DNA from: AE-B3B sp964543295
GTDB lineage: Bacteria > Aerophobota > Aerophobia > Aerophobales > AE-B3A
NCBI GenBank assembly: GCA_964543295.1
Contig: CAZIXA010000008.1
Coordinates: 12,660 to 76,659 of the forward strand
Reading direction: 5' to 3'
Length of the DNA stretch: 64,000 nucleotides
Of this stretch, positions 1 to 8,059 are shown in pieces. Below the pieces are notes generated by a model. The model was not told the DNA's origin. It searched no databases and saw nothing but the letters and a program-made list of their open reading frames with translations. The position numbers were made by a program, and so were the translations under genes. How positions within the stretch are numbered: the first letter of the stretch is position 1; every line of letters starts with the position of its first letter.

Positions 1-432
1 GCAGTGGAGGCTATGAAGCTCGGTGCTGTGGACTTTATCCAGAAGCCATTCGCTCCTAAGGAAATCCGAGAATTGGTATTCCAGGTAATTGACAGGGAGA
101 AAATTGACGAGCAGAAAGCAACAGATTACACCTCGCAAATTGAACTTGCTAAAAGGTGCATTGGAAATGGTGATTTTGATGCAGCCGCCGAGCATGTACG
201 TAAGGCTATTTCCCTCGATCCTTCTCGTCCTGAGGCATTTAACTTTTTAGGAGCTCTTTTAGAGATTAAAGGGAATCGTTCCGAAGCGCAGAAACAGTAT
301 CGAGCAGCACTTTCACTCGATCCTACCTATGAACCTGCAAGTGAGAACCTCTCTCGATCGGCAAGCTGGGAGCTGAAAGGAGGCATAACTTTCGGGGAAC
401 TTAAAAAAAGGAAGGCAAACCAAGAAAATTAA
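1..432 (+). CDS. Response-regulator receiver fused to TPR repeats (5' end outside window)
   Basis: The frame is open from the first base, so the gene begins upstream. The first residues carry the end of a CheY-like receiver domain: AVDFIQKPF includes the conserved Lys-Pro of beta-5, and the phospho-acceptor Asp lies outside the window. About 30 residues later there are two tetratricopeptide-like units (roughly residues 45-110) with the spacing DFDAAAEHVRKAISLDP and RSEAQKQYRAALSLDP. No DNA-binding output domain follows, so the output is probably protein-protein contact. The stop directly abuts the ATG of the next gene, suggesting co-transcription with the potassium uptake genes. The partner kinase is unknown. 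Confidence 0.8.
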   Translation, partial: AVEAMKLGAVDFIQKPFAPKEIRELVFQVIDREKIDEQKATDYTSQIELAKRCIGNGDFDAAAEHVRKAISLDPSRPEAFNFLGALLEIKGNRSEAQKQYRAALSLDPTYEPASENLSRSASWELKGGITFGELKKRKANQEN

Positions 433-882
433 ATGTTACCTGACAAAAGTTTTTTCGTCATCATCGTGGGTTGCGGCCGTTTAGGTTCATATCTTGCCAA
501 TAAGCTGAGCCGTAGCGGCCATAGTGTAGTAGTTATTGACATTAATGAGTCCGCTTTGGATAAGCTTTCCATTGATTACAGCGGTTTTCGAGTAGAAGGA
601 GATGCTACAGAATTTGCTGTTCTAAAGCAGGCCAAGACCGATAAAGCAGATTTTGTTATTGCCACCACACGTGAGGACAATTCAAACTTGATGGTCGCTC
701 AGATTGCCAAGAAAATCTTCCATGTGCCAAGAGTTATAGCACGAGTATTCGATCCGAAGCGAGAGGAGATTTATCGAGACCTTGGCATTGAGACTGTGTG
801 CCCGACATCGATTGCAGGCGATGTATTCATGGAATTACTCCTCAGCTCATCAGATGCTACGGGGAAAGAGCGGCAGCAATGA
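433..882 (+). CDS. trkA: TrkA-type NAD-binding subunit (RCK_N domain only)
   Basis: A 149-residue Rossmann-fold protein with the nucleotide-binding glycine signature VGCGRLGS near residue 12 and an acidic residue at the end of beta-2 (VVIDIN), as in NAD(H)-binding RCK_N/TrkA_N domains. The C-terminal RCK_C domain is missing, so this is a half-length subunit. It starts directly at the previous stop, and its own stop overlaps the next start (ATGA at 879-882). By family knowledge it is a cytosolic gating subunit on the TrkH channel encoded two genes on, responding to NADH/NAD or ATP/ADP. The pairing with the following TrkA-like gene suggests a hetero-oligomeric ring. Confidence 0.9.
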   Translation: MLPDKSFFVIIVGCGRLGSYLANKLSRSGHSVVVIDINESALDKLSIDYSGFRVEGDATEFAVLKQAKTDKADFVIATTREDNSNLMVAQIAKKIFHVPRVIARVFDPKREEIYRDLGIETVCPTSIAGDVFMELLLSSSDATGKERQQ

Positions 883-1541
883 ATATCTTAATTGTAGGTG
901 GGGGAAAGATGGTCTACTTTCTCTGTAGGACGTTTCTCTCCAAAGGCCATGAAGTCACTGTAATAAACCGGGATCAGAATGAGTGCACCTGGCTTGCGAG
1001 GCGTCTGAAGGCTACTATCGTATACGGCGATGGCAGTAATCCCCAAATTCTGGAGGAAGCAGGGGCTAATACTGCTGATGCAATGCTGGCGGTAACTCCT
1101 AATGATCAGGACAATCTTGTGATTTGTCAATTGGCCGACCAGCGCTTCCATATCCGGCGAACTGTGGCATTGGTCAATGACCCTGATAATGAGGAGATTT
1201 TCAGGCAACTGGAGATCACTGCTATTTCCACGACGCATGTCTTATCAAGTCTGATAGAGCAAAAAGCTAGCTTTGAGGACATTATCAACCTAATTCCTGC
1301 TGGTGAGGGAAAGGTAACTATTACGGAGATTGTACTGAAGGAGACCTCGCCTGTGGCTGGTAGAGCGCTTAGTGATATTGTGTTTCCCGAGAACTCACTC
1401 ATAGCGAGCATCCTGCGCGATGATAAGGCAATTGTACCCCGAGGTGACACTGTACTCCAGCCGCGAGATCGTCTTATTGTGATAACATTACCGAAAAACC
1501 AGGGTCAGGTACTTAAGATGCTTACCGGAGATAAAAAGTAG
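879..1541 (+). CDS. trkA: TrkA-type potassium channel regulator (RCK_N + RCK_C)
   Basis: About 220 residues from the ATG at 879, which overlaps the upstream stop; an earlier in-frame start at 798 would lie inside the preceding gene and is unlikely. Residues 1-130 form a TrkA_N Rossmann domain, but the glycine motif is altered (VGGGKMV, last Gly replaced) and beta-2 ends in NRD rather than a plain acidic residue, so nucleotide preference may differ from the upstream paralogue. Residues about 140-220 match an RCK_C/TrkA_C domain (VAGRALSDIVFPENSLI, then PRDRLIVIT). The TAG stop shares its last base with the GTG start of trkH, so translation is probably coupled. Confidence 0.88.
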   Translation: MNILIVGGGKMVYFLCRTFLSKGHEVTVINRDQNECTWLARRLKATIVYGDGSNPQILEEAGANTADAMLAVTPNDQDNLVICQLADQRFHIRRTVALVNDPDNEEIFRQLEITAISTTHVLSSLIEQKASFEDIINLIPAGEGKVTITEIVLKETSPVAGRALSDIVFPENSLIASILRDDKAIVPRGDTVLQPRDRLIVITLPKNQGQVLKMLTGDKK

Positions 1542-3022
1542 TGAGGACTGCTTTGCGAGGCGATGTAAACCTTGGACAACGCTACCGCACAATTCTCTCT
1601 TATACTGGCCTCATGCTTCTTCTGGGTGGAGTGCTTATGCTTACTCCACTTCTTGCTCTTTTAGCCTGGCCCGATGAGTGGATACACTGCACAGGTTTCA
1701 TCCTTCCTGCTATTATATTATCCGGAATCGGTGCGGGTGTGTGGAAAATATTTAAATCACGCACTCCTGCAGTTTTGACAGTACAGGAAGGTGGAGTTGT
1801 TGTTCTTCTGAGCTGGGTTGTGGTATTTCTTTTTTCAGCCGTGCCCTTTATGAGTATCCAAAAGCTAAGTCTTACCCAATCTGTTTTTGAGGCCGTTAGT
1901 GGCTGGACAACTACTGGGTTGTCTGTGGTTGATGTTACCAGAGCAACTCACATGATTTTACTTTGGCGTAGTATCATGCAGCTGGCAGGGGGTGCAGGGT
2001 TGGCTATTATTATGCTTGCTGCTATCACCGGGCCAACTGGTTCAGGACTCTCTTTTGCTGAAGGAAAGAGTGAGCAGCTTGTTCCTCATGTGCTTAGATC
2101 AGTTAAACTTGTTATGGTCATCTACGCCGGATATGCGTTAATGGGCACTTTTGCATACTGGCTTGCTGGAATGACGCCATTCGATGCTGTAAATCATGCA
2201 TTTGCTGCAGTTTCTACGGGAGGGTTTTCTACTCAACCTGAGAGTATTGGCCACTGGGATTCTTTTGCCATTCAATCTGTGACATTGCCATTGATGATTC
2301 TTGGGAATTTAAATTTCTTAACAGCATATCTTCTCCTTCATGGTAAGTTCAGGGCTGTTTATCGAAACGGTGAGGTGCGTATTATGGCCTTTTTGATTCC
2401 TATCTGTGCATTACTTTTATTTCTGCTGGTCTGCAGGAGAATCTATACAGTACTGGACAAAAGTGTTCGTGTAGCAATCTTCGAGAGCATATCGGCTTTA
2501 ACGACTACCGGATTTACAATCACCAGTTATAGCAGCTGGAACTCAATGGGATTTCTTGTATTAATAATCCTTATGCTCATTGGCGGTGGGACATGCTCAA
2601 CTGCTGGTGGCATTAAGCAGTACCGAGTTTATCTGCTCTTTAAATCTCTTTTTTGGGAGATAAAGCGCCCCTTTTTGCCAAGAACAGCTGTTACTGCGAA
2701 TTATGTCTGGCAAGGAGAGAAGAAAGATTTTATTAAAGATGAGCGAATACGGCAGGTAGCTTCTTTTGCGTTTATTTATCTTTTCGTGTTTACCGTAGGT
2801 GCAGGAATCCTTACCGCACATGGCTACGGACTCAAAGAATCTCTATTTGAGTTTGCCTCGGCATTAGGTACGGTAGGACTTTCTGTTGGGGTGACAAGTG
2901 CTTCCTCACCCCCTTTAATCCTTTGGGCAGAGATATTCGGTATGTTTCTTGGTCGACTTGAGTTTTTTGTCATTTTCGTAAGTTTTGCGAAAATTGTTCG
3001 TGATGCTTTCGCTATGGGATGA
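1541..3022 (+). CDS. trkH: TrkH/KtrB-type potassium transporter, membrane subunit
   Basis: A 493-residue polytopic membrane protein. Four pore-loop signatures of the TrkH/KtrB/HKT family are visible in order: TTTGLSV, STGGFST, TTTGFTI and GTVGLSV, each with the central Gly that lines the filter. Long hydrophobic helices lie between them, and a basic cytoplasmic loop (KRPFLPR) follows the third repeat. It starts with GTG, one base into the preceding trkA stop. With the two TrkA-type proteins upstream it forms a complete K+ uptake module at the inner membrane. Length is normal for the family (480-500). Confidence 0.95.
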   Translation: MRTALRGDVNLGQRYRTILSYTGLMLLLGGVLMLTPLLALLAWPDEWIHCTGFILPAIILSGIGAGVWKIFKSRTPAVLTVQEGGVVVLLSWVVVFLFSAVPFMSIQKLSLTQSVFEAVSGWTTTGLSVVDVTRATHMILLWRSIMQLAGGAGLAIIMLAAITGPTGSGLSFAEGKSEQLVPHVLRSVKLVMVIYAGYALMGTFAYWLAGMTPFDAVNHAFAAVSTGGFSTQPESIGHWDSFAIQSVTLPLMILGNLNFLTAYLLLHGKFRAVYRNGEVRIMAFLIPICALLLFLLVCRRIYTVLDKSVRVAIFESISALTTTGFTITSYSSWNSMGFLVLIILMLIGGGTCSTAGGIKQYRVYLLFKSLFWEIKRPFLPRTAVTANYVWQGEKKDFIKDERIRQVASFAFIYLFVFTVGAGILTAHGYGLKESLFEFASALGTVGLSVGVTSASSPPLILWAEIFGMFLGRLEFFVIFVSFAKIVRDAFAMG

Positions 3023-3227
3023 TAAAGACTGAACTCTCCTTAGAGATCTCCTAAATCAAAGAACAACAACGCCTTATTACTCTTCTCTGGCAAATCGCTT
3101 ATATCTCCCTCTTCACCTTAATCTTTCATTCTAGTGTCGGTTCACCATATTCATTGTTCTTAATGTCATGAATTCTAGAACAAAATTCCTAGTTGTCAAC
3201 CTAACGTTCAGCAGAGTGGATCCTATT

Positions 3228-3258
3228 TTGACACCTACCACTTTTCAGCTACCATAAG
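3228..3258 (+). promoter_or_regulatory. Possible promoter for HU gene
   Basis: A perfect TTGACA hexamer sits at 3228-3233, about 70 bp upstream of the HU start. The -10 is weak (CATAAG with 19-bp spacing). HU has a strong AGGAGG ribosome site at 3291-3296. The rest of the 280-bp gap after trkH shows no gene. Confidence 0.35.
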
Positions 3259-3302
3259 AATAAATTCTTCAGGAGTAATCAATTAAAACAGGAGGTATTG
3301 CA

Positions 3303-3578
3303 ATGAACAAAGCAGAATTAGTAGAGGAAGTAGCAGGAAAAGTTGGACTGACAAAGAAGGAAACTAACAATGTAGTGGACGCTATAACGTCAGCCATTAC
3401 TGATTCTCTGGTAAGAAACGAAAAAGTAATATTGGTTGGACTCGGCACATTTGAAGTGAGGAGGCGAAAAACTCGGACAGGAGTTAATCCTCAAACTAGA
3501 CAAAGGTTAGTTATTCCTGCGATGAATGTGGCTAGATTCAAAGCGGGAAAAGGATTAAGAGAAAGGGTGGGTAGGTAA
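3303..3578 (+). CDS. hup: HU family DNA-binding protein
   Basis: A 91-residue protein of normal HU length. It shows the N-terminal MNKAELVEEVAGKVGLTKKE dimerisation helices, the GLGTFEVRRRK turn and the DNA-binding arm with NPQTR and the intercalating-proline region IPAMNVARFKAGK. It is a nucleoid-associated, DNA-bending protein. The ribosome site AGGAGG is 6 bases before the ATG. This is the only intact HU gene in the window; two orphan HU 3' ends further on (3903 and 5763) resemble each other more than this gene, so they derive from a different paralogue. Confidence 0.95.
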   Translation: MNKAELVEEVAGKVGLTKKETNNVVDAITSAITDSLVRNEKVILVGLGTFEVRRRKTRTGVNPQTRQRLVIPAMNVARFKAGKGLRERVGR

Positions 3579-3619
3579 CGTTGATATCGGAAGTGTAGAG
3601 AAATAAAAGACAAAGTTCT

Positions 3620-3940
3620 ATGGATATCGATAGACGTAAACTATTAAGAACACTAATTACAGAGGATTTATGGAAAAGGCTATCTCCAGAAGAAGTTAGG
3701 CTATATCTTCTTCTTGTAATTTCTATTGATGAGACAAAGGAAATAGGGGAACTAAGAAAACGGGATATTGAGAAATGTCTGGGATATAGTCTAACTGTTG
3801 GGCAATTAGAAAAAATTACCCATACTTTCCGAGAACTTAACTTAGCTGAGATAGAATATTCTAAGGAGAAATCAGAGGTAAAATTTACACTCGTGGGAAA
3901 GGAATCCTCAGACGAGAAAAACTATTCAGGTCCCAGCTAA
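3620..3940 (+). CDS. Small winged-helix-like protein with overprinted C-terminus
   Basis: A 106-residue protein with a helix-rich N-terminal part (EDLWKRLSPEEVRLYLLLV) and a DIEKCLGYS...QLEKITHTFRELNLAEIEYS pattern like a winged-helix DNA-binding domain; no family is recognised with certainty. The last 12 or so residues (from about base 3901) are read out of frame from a duplicated 3' end of an HU gene, so the natural C-terminus has been replaced by recombination. No good ribosome site precedes the ATG. Function is unknown; a transcriptional regulator is possible. Confidence 0.5.
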   Translation: MDIDRRKLLRTLITEDLWKRLSPEEVRLYLLLVISIDETKEIGELRKRDIEKCLGYSLTVGQLEKITHTFRELNLAEIEYSKEKSEVKFTLVGKESSDEKNYSGPS

Positions 3941-3992
3941 AAAGGTTGCTAAGTTTAGACCGGGAAAGGGATTGAGGGAAGCGGTAAGGTAA
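3903..3992 (+). pseudogene. Orphan 3' end of an HU gene (copy 1)
   Basis: In the frame starting at 3903 the sequence encodes NPQTRKTIQVPAKK, then VAKFRPGKGLREAVR and a stop: the last 29 residues of an HU protein without the rest of the gene. It overlaps the end of the preceding gene out of frame. The sequence after its stop (aaaataccaacgtttttt) is shared with the second orphan tail at 5763-5879, so the duplication extends into non-coding DNA. Confidence 0.85.
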
Positions 3993-4057
3993 AAATACCA
4001 ACGTTTTTTGTCCATTGAGGATTTTGAGCTTTGAAATCTGCACCTAGTCTATAACAA

Positions 4058-4145
4058 AAGACGCAAAATTAGCCAAAATAAGAGGCTTTAATCTTTTCAA
4101 TGAAGGAAACCTATTGTTGATAAATCTTGATATTATACAGTTCTG
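4058..4145 (+). repeat. Intergenic repeat R, copy 1
   Basis: Shares a near-identical core (gacgcaaaattagccaaaa, then taagaggctttaatctttt) with copies at 4481 and 5933. It follows the HU tail by about 65 bp and precedes the next gene. A GTTAGGC heptamer lies just after it at 4154-4160. Confidence 0.8.
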
Positions 4146-4199
4146 TATAAGATGTTAGGCAGTAAAATAAATTAAACCGCTTGCATACAGGGGGTTATT

Positions 4200-4493
4200 A
4201 TGAATATTCTAGGGTGGGTAGTTTGGGCTGTCGCAATGTTCATATTTATTGTTCATATTTTCCTTTTTTTCCATTCTGACCCAGGCGTTAGTCGTCTTGC
4301 AAAACGATTTAGTTTTTTAATTGCAATAGGGCTAGCCATTACAGCATTTACAAAATTATCGAAATTCCATCTCATCTGGTGGATACCTGTTGCATATCTT
4401 TTTAATCTTTGGGCTTTTTCGGCAAGAGTTCAGCGAGACGCTAAAAAATTTATTGAAAAGCTTAAGGGAAGAAAACAGGAGACGCCAAATTAG
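4200..4493 (+). CDS. Small membrane protein of unknown function
   Basis: 97 residues with about three hydrophobic segments: WVVWAVAMFIFIVHIFLFF, then SFLIAIGLAITAF, then WWIPVAYLFNLWAF. The tail is basic and cytosolic-looking (KKFIEKLKGRKQE). The start is supported by a GGGGG-rich ribosome site at 4190-4194. The last few codons and the stop lie inside repeat R copy 2, so the original C-terminus may have been altered when the repeat was acquired. No family recognised. Confidence 0.55.
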   Translation: MNILGWVVWAVAMFIFIVHIFLFFHSDPGVSRLAKRFSFLIAIGLAITAFTKLSKFHLIWWIPVAYLFNLWAFSARVQRDAKKFIEKLKGRKQETPN

Positions 4494-4600
4494 CCAAAAT
4501 AAGAGGCTTTAATCTTTTCAATGAAGAAAAACTTGCATTGACAGATTTCGACGTTTTCTCTTGAGCTTCTCTCGCTTCTAGGAGCACTCATTCATAACGA
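4481..4600 (+). repeat. Intergenic repeat R, copy 2
   Basis: Same core as copies 1 and 3 (taagaggctttaatctttt then caatgaa). Its later part, up to the cactcattcataacg stretch, resembles copy 3 up to ctactttataatg at roughly 70% identity by eye. Copy 2 has no HU tail in front. Confidence 0.8.
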
Positions 4601-4715
4601 AGTCAGGACGGAGAGGAGACAGCAGCCCCAGGCTGAGAAGATGAATGAACATACCTGGCAGAGAAGTACCTCGGACACGAACAATCAAGTGCCATGCTAA
4701 TCGTGGTTATGGAAA

Positions 4716-5714
4716 ATGAGGAACATTAAGAAAGATATTGAGCAGCTTGAAACTGCAGGAGAATTGCTGGACAAGGATTCCCCCACTGCAGCGAGACTGT
4801 CTTTGTTTCTTTTGGATAACTTGGTGGAACTTCTGATGTACAGAGTTGTTAGGCAAGAGTTCGCTTTGGATGATACACTATCTTCTGTCAAACCGCCAAA
4901 GTATTCGGCCAGCAAGAGACGTAGGGTGCTTACGTATTTCAATGACAAAGCAAATTTTCTAGTGTCAGACCTAAAGAGATTAGACCCCCACCAGAGTTCT
5001 ATCTTAAAGCTTGGACATCGCCTAAGAAACGAGGCTTACCACAGTGGCATCCTCAGAGAAAGGATTGTTATTCCACTCACTCGTATGTACTTCCGGACGG
5101 TCTGTGAGCTTCTGCCTGCTCTTTGGTTAGGGGCCGTGGGATGGAAACGTCACAGCGAGGTGACGGATTTTCTGAAGAAATATAAACTGGATTCTCAAAG
5201 CATGAACGAGGATACTTTGGGCCAAATATGCCAGATAATACTGAAAGGAAGGCAGTGCATAGTTCCCAGACTATCAAGGGTCCTTGCAGATGACTTGGTC
5301 TCAAGGATAGAGAGAACCGTTAAGAGCCTAGAGCATCTTCCTTCCCTCGGGCAAAGGCACTCACCAGAGGAGAATTTGAGATGGATACAATTCTGGGAGG
5401 AAACCGATATGGAACTTCGTACCGGAGCGTCAGATGAGGAACTTCGCGACTTCTGGGAAAAAGTCAACATGACCCTCTCTGCGTTTCGTCCAAAGGTTGC
5501 GTTAGACACTCTCCACATTTGGAAGAATAGAGCAAGGAAAATAGAATTTGAGACTTCATATGGTGCAGCTTGTGCCAAATTTGATGAGATAGACCAATCT
5601 TTCCTCAGAATAGAAAGTCTTGTGTCGGAGGCCATTGCGGAGTATGAAAAATATATAGACCTTCAAGTAGACAGCCTAATAGAAGAGGAGCACCATGGAA
5701 CCATAGGCCAATAG
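4716..5714 (+). CDS. HEPN-like protein of unknown specificity
   Basis: A 332-residue, mostly helical soluble protein. Residues 104-109 read RNEAYH, matching the R-x4-H signature of HEPN ribonuclease domains, in the context LKLGHRLRNEAYHSG typical of the conserved HEPN helix. No nucleotidyltransferase partner is adjacent. The C-terminal half (Trp/Glu-rich helices around 215-260) is not recognised. It stands alone between repeats R2 and the second HU tail. HEPN proteins commonly act as RNases in toxin or anti-phage systems; that role is inferred from the motif and neighbourhood only. Confidence 0.6.
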   Translation: MRNIKKDIEQLETAGELLDKDSPTAARLSLFLLDNLVELLMYRVVRQEFALDDTLSSVKPPKYSASKRRRVLTYFNDKANFLVSDLKRLDPHQSSILKLGHRLRNEAYHSGILRERIVIPLTRMYFRTVCELLPALWLGAVGWKRHSEVTDFLKKYKLDSQSMNEDTLGQICQIILKGRQCIVPRLSRVLADDLVSRIERTVKSLEHLPSLGQRHSPEENLRWIQFWEETDMELRTGASDEELRDFWEKVNMTLSAFRPKVALDTLHIWKNRARKIEFETSYGAACAKFDEIDQSFLRIESLVSEAIAEYEKYIDLQVDSLIEEEHHGTIGQ

Positions 5715-5762
5715 TCCGTTTATCGGTCGGAAAACAGCGATTTCCTGGCCAGTAGCGGGAAT

Positions 5763-5879
5763 GACAAAAGAAAGATAAGAACCGGAAGGAATCCTCAGAC
5801 ACGACAAACTACTCAGATCCCAGCAAAAAAAGTCCCCAAATTTAGACCGGGAAAGAGATTGAGGGAGAAGGTGAAGTAA
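5763..5879 (+). pseudogene. Orphan 3' end of an HU gene (copy 2)
   Basis: Reads TKRKIRTGRNPQTRQTTQIP, then AKKVPKFRPGKRLREKVK and a stop: slightly longer than copy 1, again without the 5' part. The 29 residues from NPQTR align almost fully with copy 1. The following aaaataccaacgtttttt stretch is shared as well. Confidence 0.85.
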
Positions 5880-5932
5880 AAAATACCAACGTTTTTTATC
5901 CACTTTACATTTGTGGTCTTTGAAGCATGCTT

Positions 5933-6058
5933 ATAGCAAAAGACGCAAAATTGGTCATAATAAGAGGTTTTAATCTTTTCAGTGAAAAAAAAAATATCAT
6001 TGATAAGTTTTGACCTCTTCCTTTGGCTTCTCGTTGCTCTAAAAGTACTACTTTATAA
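5933..6058 (+). repeat. Intergenic repeat R, copy 3
   Basis: Contains the core gacgcaaaattggtcataat and taagaggttttaatctttt, with a tail ending in a TATAAT hexamer at 6053-6058. Together with the HU tail at 5763 it repeats the arrangement at 3903-4145. Confidence 0.8.
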
Positions 6059-6072
6059 TGGGACTGAGAGCT

Positions 6073-6297
6073 ATGAACAATCTATCTGGTCAGCTGGGTA
6101 ATTTGTCTACTCCCCAAGAGCTCTTCAATACCATGCAATATTTTCACAAGTCCACTTTCTGGAGTTTAGTAGCAATTTTGGGAGGATTCTACTGTACTCT
6201 CGGACACCATATAATGGAGAAAAAGCAAGGTATAAAACTATTACTCAACCTCAAAATCCTTGAAATAGAGTGTAGAATATTTGGAGGAATTGGTTGA
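6073..6297 (+). CDS. Possible small membrane protein
   Basis: About 74 residues with one clear hydrophobic stretch (FWSLVAILGGFYCTL) followed by a basic segment. The ATG at 6073 is preferred because an upstream in-frame ATG at 6058 overlaps the TATAAT of repeat R. The last 20 residues are encoded by an intergenic repeat also found at 8003-8050, so the true C-terminus is probably lost. Low confidence. Confidence 0.3.
   Translation: MNNLSGQLGNLSTPQELFNTMQYFHKSTFWSLVAILGGFYCTLGHHIMEKKQGIKLLLNLKILEIECRIFGGIG
6227..6270 (+). repeat. Intergenic repeat S, copy 1
   Basis: The stretch aaggtataaaactattactc, followed by aacctcaaaatccttgaaat, matches 8003-8050 (aaggtatagaattatcactc, then aacctctgaactcttgaat). 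Both copies sit immediately upstream of an accessory gene. Confidence 0.65.
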
Positions 6298-7025
6298 AGG
6301 AAAAATACAATAAAAGATATGAGGAACAAGTGAGAAGAAAGTTTTGCTCATGGCTTAAAAAACATCATTCTCGTTGGTTCATCTCAAAAAAAAATCCTAT
6401 AAAAGTCGCTATACCTACAAAGGAAATTTCGTTTAGGATGGATCGACTTTCTCCTGACATAGACGTGTTGGCTTATTGTAAAGCTTCTGACAAGTTAATA
6501 AGCTATGAGGTGAAGGGACCTACTCGTAAATACAAAGACCATTACATCATTGAAAGAAATGGGAAGATGGTAGGTTCTCAGGCTTACAAAGGTGACCTCG
6601 GAAAGCTCCAAAAAGGAAATCAAGAAAGATACAAAATAGAAAAGATTAGTCGTCCGCATTATCCGGATTTTGGAATTACTTATAAAGGAATAGGAGAGGC
6701 TCTTTTCAATCTTAGGTATGTTGATCAAAGTTTTTTAGTTCTACCTGAGGTTGTCTACCTCTCTCATTTCTCCCACCCGGTATTTCTTAATATTTTATTA
6801 GATAGACTCCTTCCTTTGGGTCTAATCAAATATGATTATTACTTGCATGTGAAAGACAACAAATTAGATATTAAGGAATTTGAGGTAATTCGTAAAGCTA
6901 AAGACTCATCTTTGTGGAAGCGTTACAACGAGTCGCTCAAGAGAGAAAGCGATATAATTGAATTTGAGTATGAGGGTGAGGTACGGAGATATCTAAAAAA
7001 CAAGCTGGAAAAAGGTGAACTTTAG
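6294..7025 (+). CDS. PD-(D/E)XK-like nuclease-family protein
   Basis: A 243-residue protein starting at a TTG with GGAGG eight bases upstream. Residues 54-74 carry SPDIDVLAY...LISYEVKGP: Asp57, then Glu72-Val-Lys74, the spacing of a PD-(D/E)XK active site. A Lys/Arg-rich helix precedes it. Such folds are found in restriction endonucleases, Holliday junction resolvases and defence nucleases. Which of these applies cannot be said. It stands alone between repeats and is followed by another PD-(D/E)XK-type gene, so the two may work in related defence roles. Confidence 0.6.
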   Translation: MKEKYNKRYEEQVRRKFCSWLKKHHSRWFISKKNPIKVAIPTKEISFRMDRLSPDIDVLAYCKASDKLISYEVKGPTRKYKDHYIIERNGKMVGSQAYKGDLGKLQKGNQERYKIEKISRPHYPDFGITYKGIGEALFNLRYVDQSFLVLPEVVYLSHFSHPVFLNILLDRLLPLGLIKYDYYLHVKDNKLDIKEFEVIRKAKDSSLWKRYNESLKRESDIIEFEYEGEVRRYLKNKLEKGEL

Positions 7026-7158
7026 TCTGAGGTCTTTTGGCCAACATGAAGTTTCGTTCTTCTTGAATAAGGAAAGTGAACAAAACTTTCAAAGAAGGAG
7101 AATAAGCAGAACAGGGTAAATTAGGTGAAAATAAGAGATCTTAAAAGGCGGTAAAAGA

Positions 7159-7974
7159 ATGGGAGAAAACTTAGAGGAAGTGAAAATCTTGGAAATAAGT
7201 GAGGGGGAGCTGGAAAGTTTCGTAAAATTGTCTCTTGATAATATCGAAACTGGCTTAACATTAATAGACACACAGGTTAATACATACAGAGGCCCTTTAG
7301 ATATTTTAGCGGTAGATAGCGAAGGATGCTTGGTGGTTATAGAGCTAAAGGTAAAGAAGAACGACGATATGCTGTTCCAAGCTGTGGATTATTGCGATTG
7401 GGTTCAAGGGAATATAGATTCAGTAAGCAGGATGTATAGGAATATTCATCCTAAGGTGGAAGTAAACTACAAGAAGCCTCCTAGAATCATGTTAATTGCT
7501 CCCAGTTTTTCTTCTTCACTTAAGCGAAGAGCGAAGTATTTAGACATTAGTATTGATCTGTATATCTACCGGCTCATTGAGATCGGTGGTAAACGGGGCT
7601 TGCTATTCGAACAGGTTAATATTCCTCCTCGAAGGTTTCCTTCTCCTTCTCCAAAAACGATTCCAGATCTTACGAATTATCCTCAAAATGTTGAATACAG
7701 AAATTTAGTTGGGAAATTAGATGAAGCCATAAGACAAATTGGAGGTGATATAGAACCTTATCCCACAACTCAATATATAGGTTACAAAATTAAGGGATCC
7801 TACATTGCTAGTATTCATCCTAGAAAGACCGCCTGCCCTTATGTAGATATTCTTGGTGAGGAAGGATGGGAATCACTCTCATTAGAGAGCCAAGATGATA
7901 TTGAGAAAATTCTTAATTTGGTCAATAAGGCATATAGACTAAAAAAGGGAATGGTAGATACAAATAAGGTTTAA
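7159..7974 (+). CDS. NucS/DUF91-like endonuclease
   Basis: 271 residues. The segment 45-64, GPLDILAVDSEGCLVVIELK, carries the Asp48...Glu62-x-Lys64 arrangement of the NucS/DUF91 branch of PD-(D/E)XK nucleases, followed by QAVDYCDWVQGNID, which matches the helix after the catalytic lysine. NucS proteins cut mismatched or branched DNA. The C-terminal third (IKGSYIASIHPRKTACPYVDIL) resembles a DUF5655-type nucleic-acid-binding domain. A GGCGG sequence lies about 12 bases before the ATG. Confidence 0.72.
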   Translation: MGENLEEVKILEISEGELESFVKLSLDNIETGLTLIDTQVNTYRGPLDILAVDSEGCLVVIELKVKKNDDMLFQAVDYCDWVQGNIDSVSRMYRNIHPKVEVNYKKPPRIMLIAPSFSSSLKRRAKYLDISIDLYIYRLIEIGGKRGLLFEQVNIPPRRFPSPSPKTIPDLTNYPQNVEYRNLVGKLDEAIRQIGGDIEPYPTTQYIGYKIKGSYIASIHPRKTACPYVDILGEEGWESLSLESQDDIEKILNLVNKAYRLKKGMVDTNKV

Positions 7975-8002
7975 TTTCTAAGATAGATATGTTTAGGTTA
8001 GT

Positions 8003-8050
8003 AAGGTATAGAATTATCACTCAACCTCTGAACTCTTGAATAAGAAATAG
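8003..8050 (+). repeat. Intergenic repeat S, copy 2
   Basis: Second copy of the sequence at 6227-6270, ending about 10 bp before the next start codon; it supplies the leader of that gene. Confidence 0.65.
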
Positions 8051-8059
8051 GAGTAAAAA

